This document shows positions 6,170 to 13,500 of a stretch of 13,662 bases of DNA, in pieces. Source of the stretch: Thermoleophilia bacterium (lineage in GTDB: Bacteria > Actinomycetota > Thermoleophilia > RBG-16-64-13); NCBI GenBank assembly GCA_016929985.1, contig JAFGIH010000674.1, forward strand, positions 1-13,662, written 5' to 3'. The first letter of the stretch is position 1. Each line of letters begins with the position of its first letter. Made by a program: the position numbers and the translations under genes. The notes beneath the pieces are model-generated. The model had not been told where the DNA came from. It saw only the letters and a list, made by a program, of their open reading frames with translations, and did not search any database.

Positions 6170-6958
6170 TCACGGCTCTCGGTCCTCCGACACCTGTTGT
6201 GCGAAGGTCTCGATCCAACGGCGGACCGTCTGCCGCACCTCGGCCAGTTCTTCCTGTGTGGCCGGCCGCAGGTTGCCATGATGCCCGCGATGTCGCCCCT
6301 GAAGAATCGGCTCGACATTCGCAAGGACACCTACTCGATCCCATTCACCCTGGGCTATGCCCAGCGCGGCACGAGCTTTTCTGTGGCTCTTGTAGTGGGT
6401 CGCCAGGGCGTCGCGGATCTCGTACAGATAGATCCACTCGTCATCCGGGTCTTCGACTGCATGAGAGTAGCTTTCCAGCATTCGCCGCAGGACCGACCCC
6501 CGCGACAGCTTCGTGGCAAGCAGATCCAGCGTCGCAGCGTGTCGAGCGATGCGCTCCGCCCGAGTGTCATGCACGTTGCCGTCTGCGTCAGTAGTTACGA
6601 CATCGGGTGGAATCGCCTCGGCGATGATTCCGTCAATCGCGAAACCCTTGCTGCTGATAGTTCTGCTGCCGAAGTGGACATGCACCGTCGGCAACCCCAG
6701 GTCGAACTCCCGATGGGTCTGTAGCTGACGGGCCAGAAAGATGCCTGTCATGCAGTCAACGATCCGCTGCTGCAGAGCGGGAGCGACCGGCTCATGAGGA
6801 GTCGTCAAGGTAGCGATGGCACGACCGTCTTCCACCGACACTTCAAAGTCCGGGTATCTGTACTCGTAGGCGAACTCGAAGAAGTCAACCGGTTGATAGG
6901 CCCACTCAAGTTCGACTCTGTCGGGGCTCACAAGCGCTGTACTGATGTCGTCACCCAT
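6170..6958 (-). CDS. Accessory protein of unknown function beside MNT/HEPN genes
   Basis: A 262-residue soluble protein without signal peptide or membrane segment. I cannot name its family. The first half (about 1-125) looks beta-rich, with FEFAYEYRYPDFEVSVEDGRA and TVHVHFGSRTISSKGFAI. The second half (about 135-255) looks helical, with ATLDLLATKLSRGSVLRRML, DEWIYLYEIRDALATHY, then GEWDRVGVLAN and LQGRHRG. This helical part recalls C-terminal regions of accessory-island proteins, and an uncatalogued HEPN-like fold is conceivable but unproven. The ATG is preceded by AGGAGG with a spacing of about 10 bases. It is the first gene of a minus-strand group with the nucleotidyltransferase, and its TGA lies in frame with that gene, 51 bases before its GTG. 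Base composition is lower in GC than the metabolic genes, consistent with acquired DNA. Confidence 0.7.
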   Translation of the reverse strand: MGDDISTALVSPDRVELEWAYQPVDFFEFAYEYRYPDFEVSVEDGRAIATLTTPHEPVAPALQQRIVDCMTGIFLARQLQTHREFDLGLPTVHVHFGSRTISSKGFAIDGIIAEAIPPDVVTTDADGNVHDTRAERIARHAATLDLLATKLSRGSVLRRMLESYSHAVEDPDDEWIYLYEIRDALATHYKSHRKARAALGIAQGEWDRVGVLANVEPILQGRHRGHHGNLRPATQEELAEVRQTVRRWIETFAQQVSEDREP

Positions 6959-7033
6959 CTCCCGCTATCCTCCTGTCTTGTATGACTGTACCGCTTCGTC
7001 AGCGCGGCGGGCTACGGTACGGACACGCGAACT

Positions 7034-7062
7034 TTGTCTACGCGCGACTGCGGTGCTAGAGT
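7034..7062 (+). promoter_or_regulatory. Candidate promoter for the cobalamin uptake operon
   Basis: TTGTCT at 7034-7039 (four of six against TTGACA) and TAGAGT at 7057-7062 (four of six against TATAAT) are separated by exactly 17 bases. Transcription would begin near 7069, about ten bases before the cobalamin riboswitch. The position is right; the match is moderate. Confidence 0.45.
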
Positions 7063-7079
7063 TCGCTCTGCAAGCATGG

Positions 7080-7214
7080 TGCCTCCGCAGTCAGGCTCCG
7101 GGCGACCGGAGCCGAGAGGGAAGCCGGTGAGAAGCCGGCACGGTCCCGCCACTGTAACCGGGCCTCGCGAGAGCGAACGCGAGAGTTCGGGAGTCAGATA
7201 CCTGCTGTAGAGGA
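7080..7214 (+). promoter_or_regulatory. Cobalamin (B12) riboswitch
   Basis: The conserved cobalamin aptamer core is readable on the plus strand: GAGGGAAGCCGGTGAGAAGC (7116-7135), then CCCGCCACTGTAACCGGG (7145-7162), and GAGTCAGATACCTGCTG (7191-7207), ending in the typical AGTCAGATACC segment. A stem CTCGCG/CGCGAG (7164-7169 with 7178-7183) fills the variable region, and GGCTCCG/CGGAGCC (7094-7100 with 7107-7113) forms a side stem. The outer closing helix can be CCTC with GAGG and GCAG with CTGC (7082-7090 with 7202-7213). It lies upstream of btuF, so adenosylcobalamin or a related corrinoid should repress the uptake operon. The boundaries are approximate. Confidence 0.92.
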
Positions 7215-7222
7215 GGAGCAGA

Positions 7223-7266
7223 CGCTCTCCGTGGAGAGAGCGACTCCGCCCCGTTTTCTCGGGGCG
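7223..7266 (+). promoter_or_regulatory. Two leader hairpins after the riboswitch aptamer
   Basis: CGCTCTC/GAGAGCG (7223-7229 with 7236-7242) and CGCCCCG/CGGGGCG (7247-7253 with 7260-7266) are both perfect seven-base-pair stems with six-base loops. The second has a TTTTCT loop but no T-run after the stem, so neither is a canonical intrinsic terminator. They may form part of the riboswitch expression platform, or simply fold the 150-base leader. Confidence 0.5.
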
Positions 7267-7358
7267 CCGACTCGGTTCGACCTCCGTATGGTCAGGCCGG
7301 GGAGTAGCTTACCTGCTCTCCACCATCTTGCGGGCCATGACCATAGGTTGAACCGAAA

Positions 7359-7380
7359 GGAGTCCGCATGAACGGACACC
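7359..7380 (+). promoter_or_regulatory. Hairpin enclosing the btuF start codon
   Basis: GTCCG (7362-7366) pairs with CGGAC (7373-7377). After one A-A mismatch, GG (7359-7360) of the AAAGGAG ribosome binding site pairs with CC (7379-7380). The ATG (7368-7370) sits in the six-base loop. Such a stem could hide the ribosome binding site and act as the translational switch of the riboswitch. Confidence 0.5.
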
Positions 7381-8489
7381 GGACGCCTTGCCGCACCTCG
7401 GCAGGGCACCACTCGCCGTCTACACGGCAGCACGCTCTATCGAGCGCCCTATCCCCCGCGACCTTTTTGCTCGCCATCCTCCTGATCGCCCTCCTGGCGG
7501 CCGGCTCGCTGTTCGTCGCCGGTTGCGGCTCGGACGGCGCCGAGACCGGCGACACCACGGCGACCACAGCGGCCGCAGCAACGACGACCACGGCAGCCCC
7601 CGCAACGACCACCACCGCGGCCGCGCCGACTTCGACCACAGCGGCCGCCGCTCCGGCCGCCTTCCCTGTCACGGTGACCGACGACAATGGCGCCAGCGTC
7701 ACCGTCGAGGCGGAGCCCCTGCGCATCGTCTCCACCTCGCCGGCCAGCACCGAGACGCTCTTCGCTCTCGGACTGGGCGACAAGGTCGTGGGTGTGAGCT
7801 CGCTCTGCGACTATCCGGCCGAGGTGGCCGACATCACCAAGGTCGGTGACTTCATGGCCAACACCGAGGCCATCATGGCCCTCAGCCCCGACCTGGTGGT
7901 CGGCTACTCCGGCAACGAGGAGGCCCTCGCTCCCATCCAGGCCGCCGGCGCCGCCGTCGTCATCTTCAACCCGACGACCCTCGAGGGGATCTACGCCAAC
8001 ATCACCACCTTGGGGACGATCACCGGCACAACGGCCGAAGCGGTCGCGCTCGTGGAGTCGATCAAGGCAGAGATCGCAGAGGCCTCCGCGACCGCCGCGT
8101 CGGCGGGCGAGAAGCCGAGGATCTTCTACGGTCTGGACAACACCCTCTGGACCTGTGGACCGGGTTCGTTCGTGGACGAGATGCTCTCGCTGGCCAATTG
8201 CATCAACATAGGGTCGGCGGAGGTCCCCGCGGGCGCGACGGCCCAGGCCTACTACCAACTCACACCCGAACAACTGGTGGCGGCCGACCCGGACGTGATC
8301 CTCCTGCCCAGCTCGTCCGGATACTCGAGCGCCGATGAGTTCACCGGCGACTCCCGTTTCGGCGGACTCAAAGCGGTGAAAGAGGGTCACGTCTATCTGT
8401 TTGACGACACCATAGTCACCCGTCCGGGCGCGCGCGTCGGGCAGGGACTGAAGATCCTGGCAGAAGCGATCCATCCCGAGGCCTTCTAG
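7368..8489 (+). CDS. btuF: Cobalamin ABC transporter substrate-binding lipoprotein
   Basis: A 373-residue extracytoplasmic corrinoid-binding protein (periplasmic-binding protein type 2 fold). Residues about 32-52 are a hydrophobic signal segment ending in a lipobox, FVAGC, with the lipidated Cys at 53. The roughly 31 residues before it form an unusually long n-region. Residues about 60-98 are a Thr/Ala-rich flexible linker. The binding domain follows: VTVTDDNGASVTVE, RIVSTSPASTETLFALGLGDKVVGVSSLCDYP (the CDYP element near 147-150 resembles the CNYP of B12 binders), then ALSPDLVVGY and the second lobe to SRFGGLKAVKEGHVYLFDD. AAAGGAG six bases before the ATG supports this start. The gene is first in the riboswitch-controlled operon with a permease and an ATPase. 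The corrinoid assignment rests on the riboswitch and context. Confidence 0.92.
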   Translation: MNGHRTPCRTSAGHHSPSTRQHALSSALSPATFLLAILLIALLAAGSLFVAGCGSDGAETGDTTATTAAAATTTTAAPATTTTAAAPTSTTAAAAPAAFPVTVTDDNGASVTVEAEPLRIVSTSPASTETLFALGLGDKVVGVSSLCDYPAEVADITKVGDFMANTEAIMALSPDLVVGYSGNEEALAPIQAAGAAVVIFNPTTLEGIYANITTLGTITGTTAEAVALVESIKAEIAEASATAASAGEKPRIFYGLDNTLWTCGPGSFVDEMLSLANCINIGSAEVPAGATAQAYYQLTPEQLVAADPDVILLPSSSGYSSADEFTGDSRFGGLKAVKEGHVYLFDDTIVTRPGARVGQGLKILAEAIHPEAF

Positions 8490-8512
8490 GCCCGGGTAGT
8501 ACGGCCGGTCTT

Positions 8513-8546
8513 GGCGCCGGCTCCCCTCGCTCGGGGAGCCGGCGCC
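8513..8546 (+). promoter_or_regulatory. Perfect 14-bp hairpin between btuF and btuC
   Basis: GGCGCCGGCTCCCC (8513-8526) is the exact reverse complement of GGGGAGCCGGCGCC (8533-8546), with a six-base loop TCGCTC. There is no T-run after it. It begins 23 bases after the btuF stop. A 3'-end stabiliser or partial terminator that keeps the binding protein in excess over the membrane subunits would fit its position. Confidence 0.8.
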
Positions 8547-8550
8547 GGAC

Positions 8551-8574
8551 GGGCGGCGGGGTACCCCGCCGCCC
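8551..8574. promoter_or_regulatory. Perfect 24-base palindrome between btuF and btuC
   Basis: GGGCGGCGGGGT is followed directly by its reverse complement ACCCCGCCGCCC. As RNA this is a second strong stem, four bases after the first hairpin and about 24 bases before btuC; as DNA it could bind a dimeric protein. Confidence 0.75.
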
Positions 8575-8598
8575 CCGGTCGAGGCAGGAGACGAGGGC

Positions 8599-9639
8599 AT
8601 GGCGACAAGCCGAGATCGTCGTAGGACCTACCGTCTGGTGATGGCGGCGCTCGTCGCCGCGCTGGTCGCGGCCGTAGTCACGGCCACCGTGGTGGGCGCC
8701 GCCGGCATGTCGGCGGGAGAGGCCCTACGCGCACTGGCCGCCCTCTTCCGCGGAGGCACCGACGCCACCGGAGACTTCCCCGACTGGGCGCCGCGGCTAC
8801 TGCTCGACCTGCGTCTGCCCCGCATCGTCCTCGCGCTGGTGGTGGGCGCCGCGCTGTCTACCGCCGGCGCCTCGTTCCAGGGTATCTTCCGCAACCCGTT
8901 GGCCGAACCATATCTGCTGGGCGTCTCGGCCGGAGCAGCACTGGGCGCCACCGTGGCCATCGTGTGGAAACCGCTGACCTCACTCGGCATCTACACCCTT
9001 CCCCTCCTGGCCTTCGTCGGAGCGGTGCTGGCGGCCTTTCTGGTCTACCGCGTGGCCACCATCGGGAGTCACACCAGCTCGGCCTCGCTGCTGCTGGCCG
9101 GCGTGGCCGTGGGCTCCACACTCACGGCCGTCACGTCGTTTCTCATGGTGGCCACCGAGCGCGACCTGCACACAGTGGTGGTCTGGCTCATGGGCGGCCT
9201 CACCACCGCCACCTGGAACAAGATCTACATCACCCTTCCCGTGGTCGCGCTGGGTTTCATCTACATGCTTTTCATGTCCCGGCGGATGAACCTTCTGCTC
9301 ATGGGTGAGGAGCGGGCTCGGGAGCTGGGCATCGACAGCCGGCGGACCCGGCGCAACCTCATGGTCGTGGCCTCGCTCACCACAGCGGCCGCGGTGTCGT
9401 TCTCGGGCCTCATAGGCTTCATAGGTCTGATGGTGCCACACATCATGCGCCTGGTCGTGGGGCCCGACCATCGCCGCCTGCTCCCCGCTACGGCCCTCTT
9501 CGGCGCCCTGCTCCTGCTGGTCGCCGACACGGTGGCCCGCACCGCCATGGCTCCGGCCGAGATCCCGGTGGGCATCATCACCGCGGCCACCGGCGGCCCC
9601 TTCTTCCTGTACCTGCTGCGCGCACGGAAGGGGCTGTGA
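8599..9639 (+). CDS. btuC: Cobalamin ABC transporter permease (FecCD family)
   Basis: A 346-residue polytopic inner-membrane subunit of a type II ABC importer, forming the corrinoid channel as a dimer. It has about ten hydrophobic segments, the first at roughly 13-36. The FecCD family region LRLPRIVLALVVGAALSTAG, SFQGIFRNPLAEPYLLGVSA (71-110) is clear, as is the ATPase-contact region RARELGIDSRRTRRNL. GLIGFIGLMVPHIMRLVVGP near the C-terminus and the ending VPVGIITAATGGPFFLYLL type (here IPVGIITAATGGPFFLYLLR) are also diagnostic. Length is normal for the family (about 330-350). AGGAG lies 9-10 bases before the ATG. The gene follows btuF after a 109-base gap with two strong hairpins, and is one base from btuD. 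FecCD permeases also carry iron-siderophores and haem; the upstream riboswitch favours corrinoid. Confidence 0.95.
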   Translation: MATSRDRRRTYRLVMAALVAALVAAVVTATVVGAAGMSAGEALRALAALFRGGTDATGDFPDWAPRLLLDLRLPRIVLALVVGAALSTAGASFQGIFRNPLAEPYLLGVSAGAALGATVAIVWKPLTSLGIYTLPLLAFVGAVLAAFLVYRVATIGSHTSSASLLLAGVAVGSTLTAVTSFLMVATERDLHTVVVWLMGGLTTATWNKIYITLPVVALGFIYMLFMSRRMNLLLMGEERARELGIDSRRTRRNLMVVASLTTAAAVSFSGLIGFIGLMVPHIMRLVVGPDHRRLLPATALFGALLLLVADTVARTAMAPAEIPVGIITAATGGPFFLYLLRARKGL

Positions 9640-9640
9640 G

Positions 9641-10909
9641 ATGACGACAGCTGCAGCCGCGGTGACGCCCGCCACGTACGAGACCCGCGCCCTCGAAGTC
9701 AGCCTAGGCGGGCAACGGGTCCTGGGTCCCATCGACCTGCAGCTCGGTCAGGGCACGTTCGTGGGCATCTTGGGGCCGAACGGGTCTGGCAAGACGACCT
9801 TACTGCGGGCGCTCACCGGAGGGGTAAAGCCCACGGCAGGCGAGATAGTGCTGCAAGGACGGCCTTTACGCGACCACCGGCCCGCCGAACTGGCCCGCAT
9901 CGCCGGGGTGGTGCCACAACAGTTCAGCCTCGACTTCAGCTTTACTGTTGAGGAGATGGCGGCCATGGGCCGCTACGCCCAGGGCGCGCCGGCCGCCGAC
10001 GGCGAAGCCGTCGCGGCGGCACTCGAAGCGACCGGCATGACCGAGCTCTCCGGACGCCTGATCACCGAGCTCTCGGGGGGCGAGCGCCAGCGAGCCCTCA
10101 TCGCGCAGACCCTGGCCCAGCAGACCCCCGTCCTATTGCTCGACGAGCCGCTCAACAACCTCGACCTCAACCATCAGCTCGAGATCATGCAGCTCCTCAG
10201 AAGCCTACATGCAGAGGGTCGCACCATCGCAGTGGTGCTGCACGACTTGAACATCGCCGCACAGTATTGTGACGAATTGGTGCTGCTCGACCATGGACGG
10301 TTGGCGGCACAGGGAACGCCGGACGACATTCTTGACCCCACCACCATCCTGGAGGTGTTCAAGGTCAGGGTGGCCGTCCACCGGCAGGGTCCCAGGCCGT
10401 ACCTCACGCCGGTGTGGTCGAGAGCCCCGGAGGGTCCCCAGGCGGGTAGACGCGCGGTGCACGTCATCGCGGGAGGCGGCGCAGCCTCGGCGTTGCTGGA
10501 CGAACTGGTGGCCCACGGGTTCGCCCCCACGGTCGGCATCGTGAGCGTGTTCGACTCCGACTATGCAGCTGCCGAACGCTACGAGCTGGAGATGGTTTCC
10601 GCGCCGCCCTTCGAGCCCTTCCCCCCCGAGGTGGTGCAGGAGTTCGACGCGCTGGCCGGGGAGGCCGAGATCATCATCGTGGCGCCGGTGTTCTTCGGCC
10701 GGGGCAACCTCGCCCCCCTCAGAACAGCTTTGGAGGCCTGCCGGGCCGGCAAGAGAGTGCTCGTGATGACGAATCCGCCTATCGGAGAACGGGATCTCTG
10801 CGACGGAGAGGCCACCTGTCTCGTCGCCGGACTCCTGGAGGCCGGGGCGCTCGAGGTGACGAGCATCACGCAGGCGGTAGAAGCGGCGATCGGACCCCGG
10901 CCGGCCTGA
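9641..10909 (+). CDS. btuD: Cobalamin ABC transporter ATPase with extra C-terminal domain
   Basis: A 422-residue cytoplasmic ATPase subunit, longer than the usual 250-270. The ATPase domain (about 13-255) has Walker A GPNGSGKT (45-52), the Q-loop in VVPQQF (90-95), signature LSGGERQ (144-150), Walker B VLLLDEP (164-170) and the switch His201 in VVLHDLN, so all catalytic elements are intact. After a short linker, residues about 272-418 form a separate alpha/beta domain: RAVHVIAGGGAASALLDELV, TVGIVSVFDSDY, EAEIIIVAPVFFGRGNLAPL, KRVLVMTNPPIGERDLCDGE. It looks Rossmann-like and holds a Cys pair (387 and 393). Similar extensions occur on some iron/B12-type ATPases of archaea and bacteria, with no role known to me. 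It starts one base after the btuC stop. Confidence 0.93.
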   Translation: MTTAAAAVTPATYETRALEVSLGGQRVLGPIDLQLGQGTFVGILGPNGSGKTTLLRALTGGVKPTAGEIVLQGRPLRDHRPAELARIAGVVPQQFSLDFSFTVEEMAAMGRYAQGAPAADGEAVAAALEATGMTELSGRLITELSGGERQRALIAQTLAQQTPVLLLDEPLNNLDLNHQLEIMQLLRSLHAEGRTIAVVLHDLNIAAQYCDELVLLDHGRLAAQGTPDDILDPTTILEVFKVRVAVHRQGPRPYLTPVWSRAPEGPQAGRRAVHVIAGGGAASALLDELVAHGFAPTVGIVSVFDSDYAAAERYELEMVSAPPFEPFPPEVVQEFDALAGEAEIIIVAPVFFGRGNLAPLRTALEACRAGKRVLVMTNPPIGERDLCDGEATCLVAGLLEAGALEVTSITQAVEAAIGPRPA

Positions 10910-10934
10910 CGATCGCGGCCTGACGATCACGGCC
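10903..10934. repeat. Tandem 14-base repeat at the btuD stop codon
   Basis: GGCCTGACGATCGC (10903-10916) is followed at once by GGCCTGACGATCAC (10917-10930) and a third GGCC. The first copy contains the btuD TGA. It lies in the 42-base gap between the convergent btuD and cobS. No clear terminator stem was found there. Confidence 0.7.
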
Positions 10935-10951
10935 AACGGTCGCGGCTCTCT

Positions 10952-11701
10952 CTAGACCCACAGAGCGCCGACCAGAGCCGGCACGCACTCCACCAGCTCG
11001 TTGGTGGCGCCCAACGTGTCGCCGGTGTATCCCCCGATCCTGCGGTAGCAGTAGAGCCCCACGAGCAGTCCAGCGGCCACGGACGCCGCACCGGCCACCA
11101 AGCCCTCCAACCCCGCCAGCAACCAGCCGGCAGCCAGCACCACCACGACCGCCCAGGCAAGCAACGCCCACCTGCGGATGCCGGTCACCGCGAACACAGT
11201 GGCCAGTCCTCCCTCGGGCCGGGCGTAGCGGAACACAGCCATACTCGCGACCATGGCGCAGCGGCCGGCGAGCGGCATGAGCAGGGCGATCTTCCAGCGC
11301 AGGTCTTCGGGCCCCACGGAGGCGAAGAGCGCCGTCTTCAGCACGATGACGCACACCACGGCGACGACCCCCATGGCTCCGGTGTGGCTGTCGCGCATGA
11401 TGACCAGCATCTGCTCGCGCGGCCGCGAACTGAGCAGCCCGTCGGCAGTGTCGGCCAGGCCGTCCATGTGCAGCGCCCGCGAGACCGCGATGAGCACGCA
11501 CACCAGGATGGCGCTGCTCGCCAGCGGCGGCAGGACCTGGTCGAGGCCGAAACAGACCGCCGCGGCCACACCGCCGGCCAGCAACCCCACGATGGGGAAG
11601 TAGTAGGGGCTGCGAGACAACTCCCTCTCCCCGCCCGCCCACGACTCCGGCACGGGCACCGGGGTGAGAAAGCGCAGGGCTGAGAAGAACGGCTTGATCA
11701 T
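10952..11701 (-). CDS. cobS: Adenosylcobinamide-GDP ribazoletransferase (cobalamin synthase)
   Basis: CobS is the integral membrane enzyme that joins adenosylcobinamide-GDP to alpha-ribazole (or its 5'-phosphate), releasing GMP, the nucleotide-loop joining step of cobalamin synthesis. At 249 residues it has the family's usual length. Motifs in order are FFSALRFLTPVPVP (5-18), HMDGLADTADGLL (78-90, an Asp-rich metal-binding segment), DSHTGAMG (104-111) and GYTGDTLGATNELVE (224-238). At least five hydrophobic segments lie between them. The ATG start has GGAGG six bases upstream. It is the last gene of cobC-cobU-cobT-cobS, 30 bases after the cobT stop, and converges on btuD. Nothing unusual is seen. 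Confidence 0.97.
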   Translation of the reverse strand: MIKPFFSALRFLTPVPVPESWAGGERELSRSPYYFPIVGLLAGGVAAAVCFGLDQVLPPLASSAILVCVLIAVSRALHMDGLADTADGLLSSRPREQMLVIMRDSHTGAMGVVAVVCVIVLKTALFASVGPEDLRWKIALLMPLAGRCAMVASMAVFRYARPEGGLATVFAVTGIRRWALLAWAVVVVLAAGWLLAGLEGLVAGAASVAAGLLVGLYCYRRIGGYTGDTLGATNELVECVPALVGALWV

Positions 11702-11731
11702 CGGATGCCTCCCGCGCCCGCCCGTTCGCGC

Positions 11732-12811
11732 CTACGACTCGCGGTGCGACACGGCGGCCTCTTCGACGGCCGCCACTTCGGTCAGCACCCGCTTGGCCGC
11801 GTCGACCAGGTTCATGGCCAGGGCGGCGCCGGTGCCCTCTCCCAGACGCAGGTCTATGTCGAGGAGGGGCTTCTTGCCCAGTGTCTCCAACGCGATGCGA
11901 TGGCCCTGTTCCACACTGCGATGGGCGGCGATCATGTACTCGGTGGATGCCGGGCACACCGCCTGCGCCACCAGGGCTCCCGCGGTGGAGATGAATCCGT
12001 CGACCACGACGGGCTTGCGCATGGCCGCGGCGCCCAGGATCAGGCCTGCGATGCCGCCGATCTCGAAGCCGCCCAGCTCGGCCAGCAGGTCGACGCCGTC
12101 GGCCACATCGCTCCCGCCCTGGCCGAGAGCAAAGCCGTTCACTCGGAGGCACTGCTCCACGATGCGCGCCTTGTGCTGAAGCTGTTCGTCGTCCAGACCG
12201 GTGCCCCGGCCGGTCACCTCAGCCGCGGCCGCCCCAGACACTGCCGCCACGATGGCGCTGCTGGGCGTAGTGTTGCCGATGCCCATCTCGCCCGTGCCGA
12301 ACACGTCGGTCGTCGGCCCCAGGTCGCGCGCCACCGCGATGCCGGCCTCCAACGCCTGCACGGCCTGCTCGCGGCTCATGGCAGGGCCCCGGGCGATGCT
12401 GGCCGTACCCGGCGCGACCTTGCGGTCGAGCACCGCGCTCCCCAAGGCACTCAGGTCCTCAGCCACGCCCATGTCGACCACGGTCACGGTCGCGCCCACC
12501 TGGCGGGCCAGAGCATTGATCGATGCGCCGCCCGCCGCGATGTTGGCGACCATCTGCACGGTCACCTCTTGCGGATAGGCGCTGACCCCGTCGGCCACCA
12601 CGCCATGGTCGCCGGCCATGACCACCATGGCCTTCCGCTCCACCGGAGGCTTCATGGAGCCGGTCATCCCCGCCAGGTCTTCGGCCAGATCGAGCAGCCG
12701 GCCCAACGCCCAGTAGGGCATGGCGAGGGCCTCCAACCGGGCATGCGCGGCAGCTCGCGCGGCCGCGTCCTGCGGGACGATCGACGCCAGGGTCTCATCG
12801 AGCAAGCTCAT
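11732..12811 (-). CDS. cobT: Nicotinate-nucleotide:dimethylbenzimidazole phosphoribosyltransferase
   Basis: CobT transfers the phosphoribosyl group of nicotinate mononucleotide to a lower-ligand base, usually 5,6-dimethylbenzimidazole, giving alpha-ribazole phosphate for CobS. The protein has 359 residues, the normal length. Motifs are [18 protein letters not shown] (63-80), [14 protein letters not shown] (90-103), [17 protein letters not shown] (171-187), [16 protein letters not shown] and [14 protein letters not shown] (322-335) with the probable catalytic Glu325. Two nearby ATG codons exist; the one at 12811 is chosen because GAGG lies seven bases upstream, whereas it would almost touch the ATG at 12817. 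The start overlaps the cobU stop by 17 bases, suggesting coupling. The base actually used cannot be told from sequence alone. Confidence 0.97.
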   Translation of the reverse strand: MSLLDETLASIVPQDAAARAAAHARLEALAMPYWALGRLLDLAEDLAGMTGSMKPPVERKAMVVMAGDHGVVADGVSAYPQEVTVQMVANIAAGGASINALARQVGATVTVVDMGVAEDLSALGSAVLDRKVAPGTASIARGPAMSREQAVQALEAGIAVARDLGPTTDVFGTGEMGIGNTTPSSAIVAAVSGAAAAEVTGRGTGLDDEQLQHKARIVEQCLRVNGFALGQGGSDVADGVDLLAELGGFEIGGIAGLILGAAAMRKPVVVDGFISTAGALVAQAVCPASTEYMIAAHRSVEQGHRIALETLGKKPLLDIDLRLGEGTGAALAMNLVDAAKRVLTEVAAVEEAAVSHRES

Positions 12812-13499
12812 GCACATACCTCTCTACCGTTTCGTAGTCGTTGCGCGGGCCGTCCCCGCGGCCCGCATCCGCGCCATCGGCGGGCCCAGGCCCCTTGAGC
12901 ATCAGGGGGAGTCCGCTCACCATGAACACCACCAGTCCGGCCGCCTGGGCCATGACCTGGTTGCAGCGGCCCAGAAGGTCACGATACTGGCGGCCCGCCG
13001 CTGATTCGGGCACTACGCCCAAGCCCACCTCGTTGGTGACGAAGATGGTGGGCCCCCGGCGCTCCTGGCACGCCGTCACGATGGCCTCGCAGCGCTGCAC
13101 GATGTCGGCCTCACTGAGCGCCGCGGCGGGGCGCGCCGGATCGGGCGCCGCAGGCGCCGCGCCCAAGGCCGCCGCGCCGCCCGTCAGCTCCGCCGCGTCC
13201 TTCATGCCCGCTTCCCACATGAGGTTGCCCATCCACACGGCCAGGCAGTCCACCACGACCACCGCGTCGGTCGGCGCCGCTGCCAGCGCCGCGGCGAGGT
13301 CGTGAGGCTCCTCGATGGTGGTCCAGCCGCCCGCGGTTCGCGCCCTCTGGTGCTCTGCGATCCGCACAGCCATCTCGTCGTCCAGGGCAAGGCTGGTGGC
13401 CAGGAAGATCCGCGGCTCCGGCAGCGATTCCGCCAGACGCTGCGCCAGCGCGCTCTTGCCGCTGCGGCATCCCCCCGTCAGGAGCACTACGCCGCCCAT
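12795..13499 (-). CDS. cobU: Adenosylcobinamide kinase / guanylyltransferase
   Basis: CobU phosphorylates adenosylcobinamide and then transfers GMP to it, giving the activated intermediate for CobS. With the ATG at 13499 it has 234 residues, longer than the usual 180-190. The P-loop is GGCRSGKS (9-16); the His of EHQRAR (His50) matches the guanylylated His of the family; [14 protein letters not shown] (80-93) is the Walker B region; and [26 protein letters not shown] shows the C-terminal family signature (split here as 156-170 and 171-181). Two insertions explain the length: an Ala/Pro-rich segment at about 103-128 and a Gly/Asp-rich stretch at about 203-220. Upstream codons to 13646 are open, but they overlap the phosphatase gene and look like a shadow. 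GGGAGG lies nine bases before the ATG. Confidence 0.95.
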   Translation of the reverse strand: MGGVVLLTGGCRSGKSALAQRLAESLPEPRIFLATSLALDDEMAVRIAEHQRARTAGGWTTIEEPHDLAAALAAAPTDAVVVVDCLAVWMGNLMWEAGMKDAAELTGGAAALGAAPAAPDPARPAAALSEADIVQRCEAIVTACQERRGPTIFVTNEVGLGVVPESAAGRQYRDLLGRCNQVMAQAAGLVVFMVSGLPLMLKGPGPADGADAGRGDGPRNDYETVERYVHELAR

Positions 13500-13500
13500 G

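Noticed and set aside
5630..6172. Selenocysteine or general TGA recoding
   Set aside because: No adjacent SECIS-like stem was evident, and TGA ends purM, cobU, btuC, btuD and the first gene normally.
7247..7266. Intrinsic terminator for the riboswitch
   Set aside because: The stem is strong but no T-run follows it; the T-rich bases are in the loop.
7449..8600. Minus-strand open frame of 383 codons opposite btuF
   Set aside because: It covers the riboswitch-controlled lipoprotein gene and reads as Gly/Arg-rich low-complexity sequence; btuF has a lipobox, ribosome binding site and family motifs.
10866..12152. Minus-strand frame of 428 codons across cobS and cobT
   Set aside because: It is an out-of-frame, Arg/Gly-rich reading of two clearly recognised genes.
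11705..12898. Plus-strand frame of 397 codons opposite cobT
   Set aside because: Antisense of cobT with no recognisable domain.
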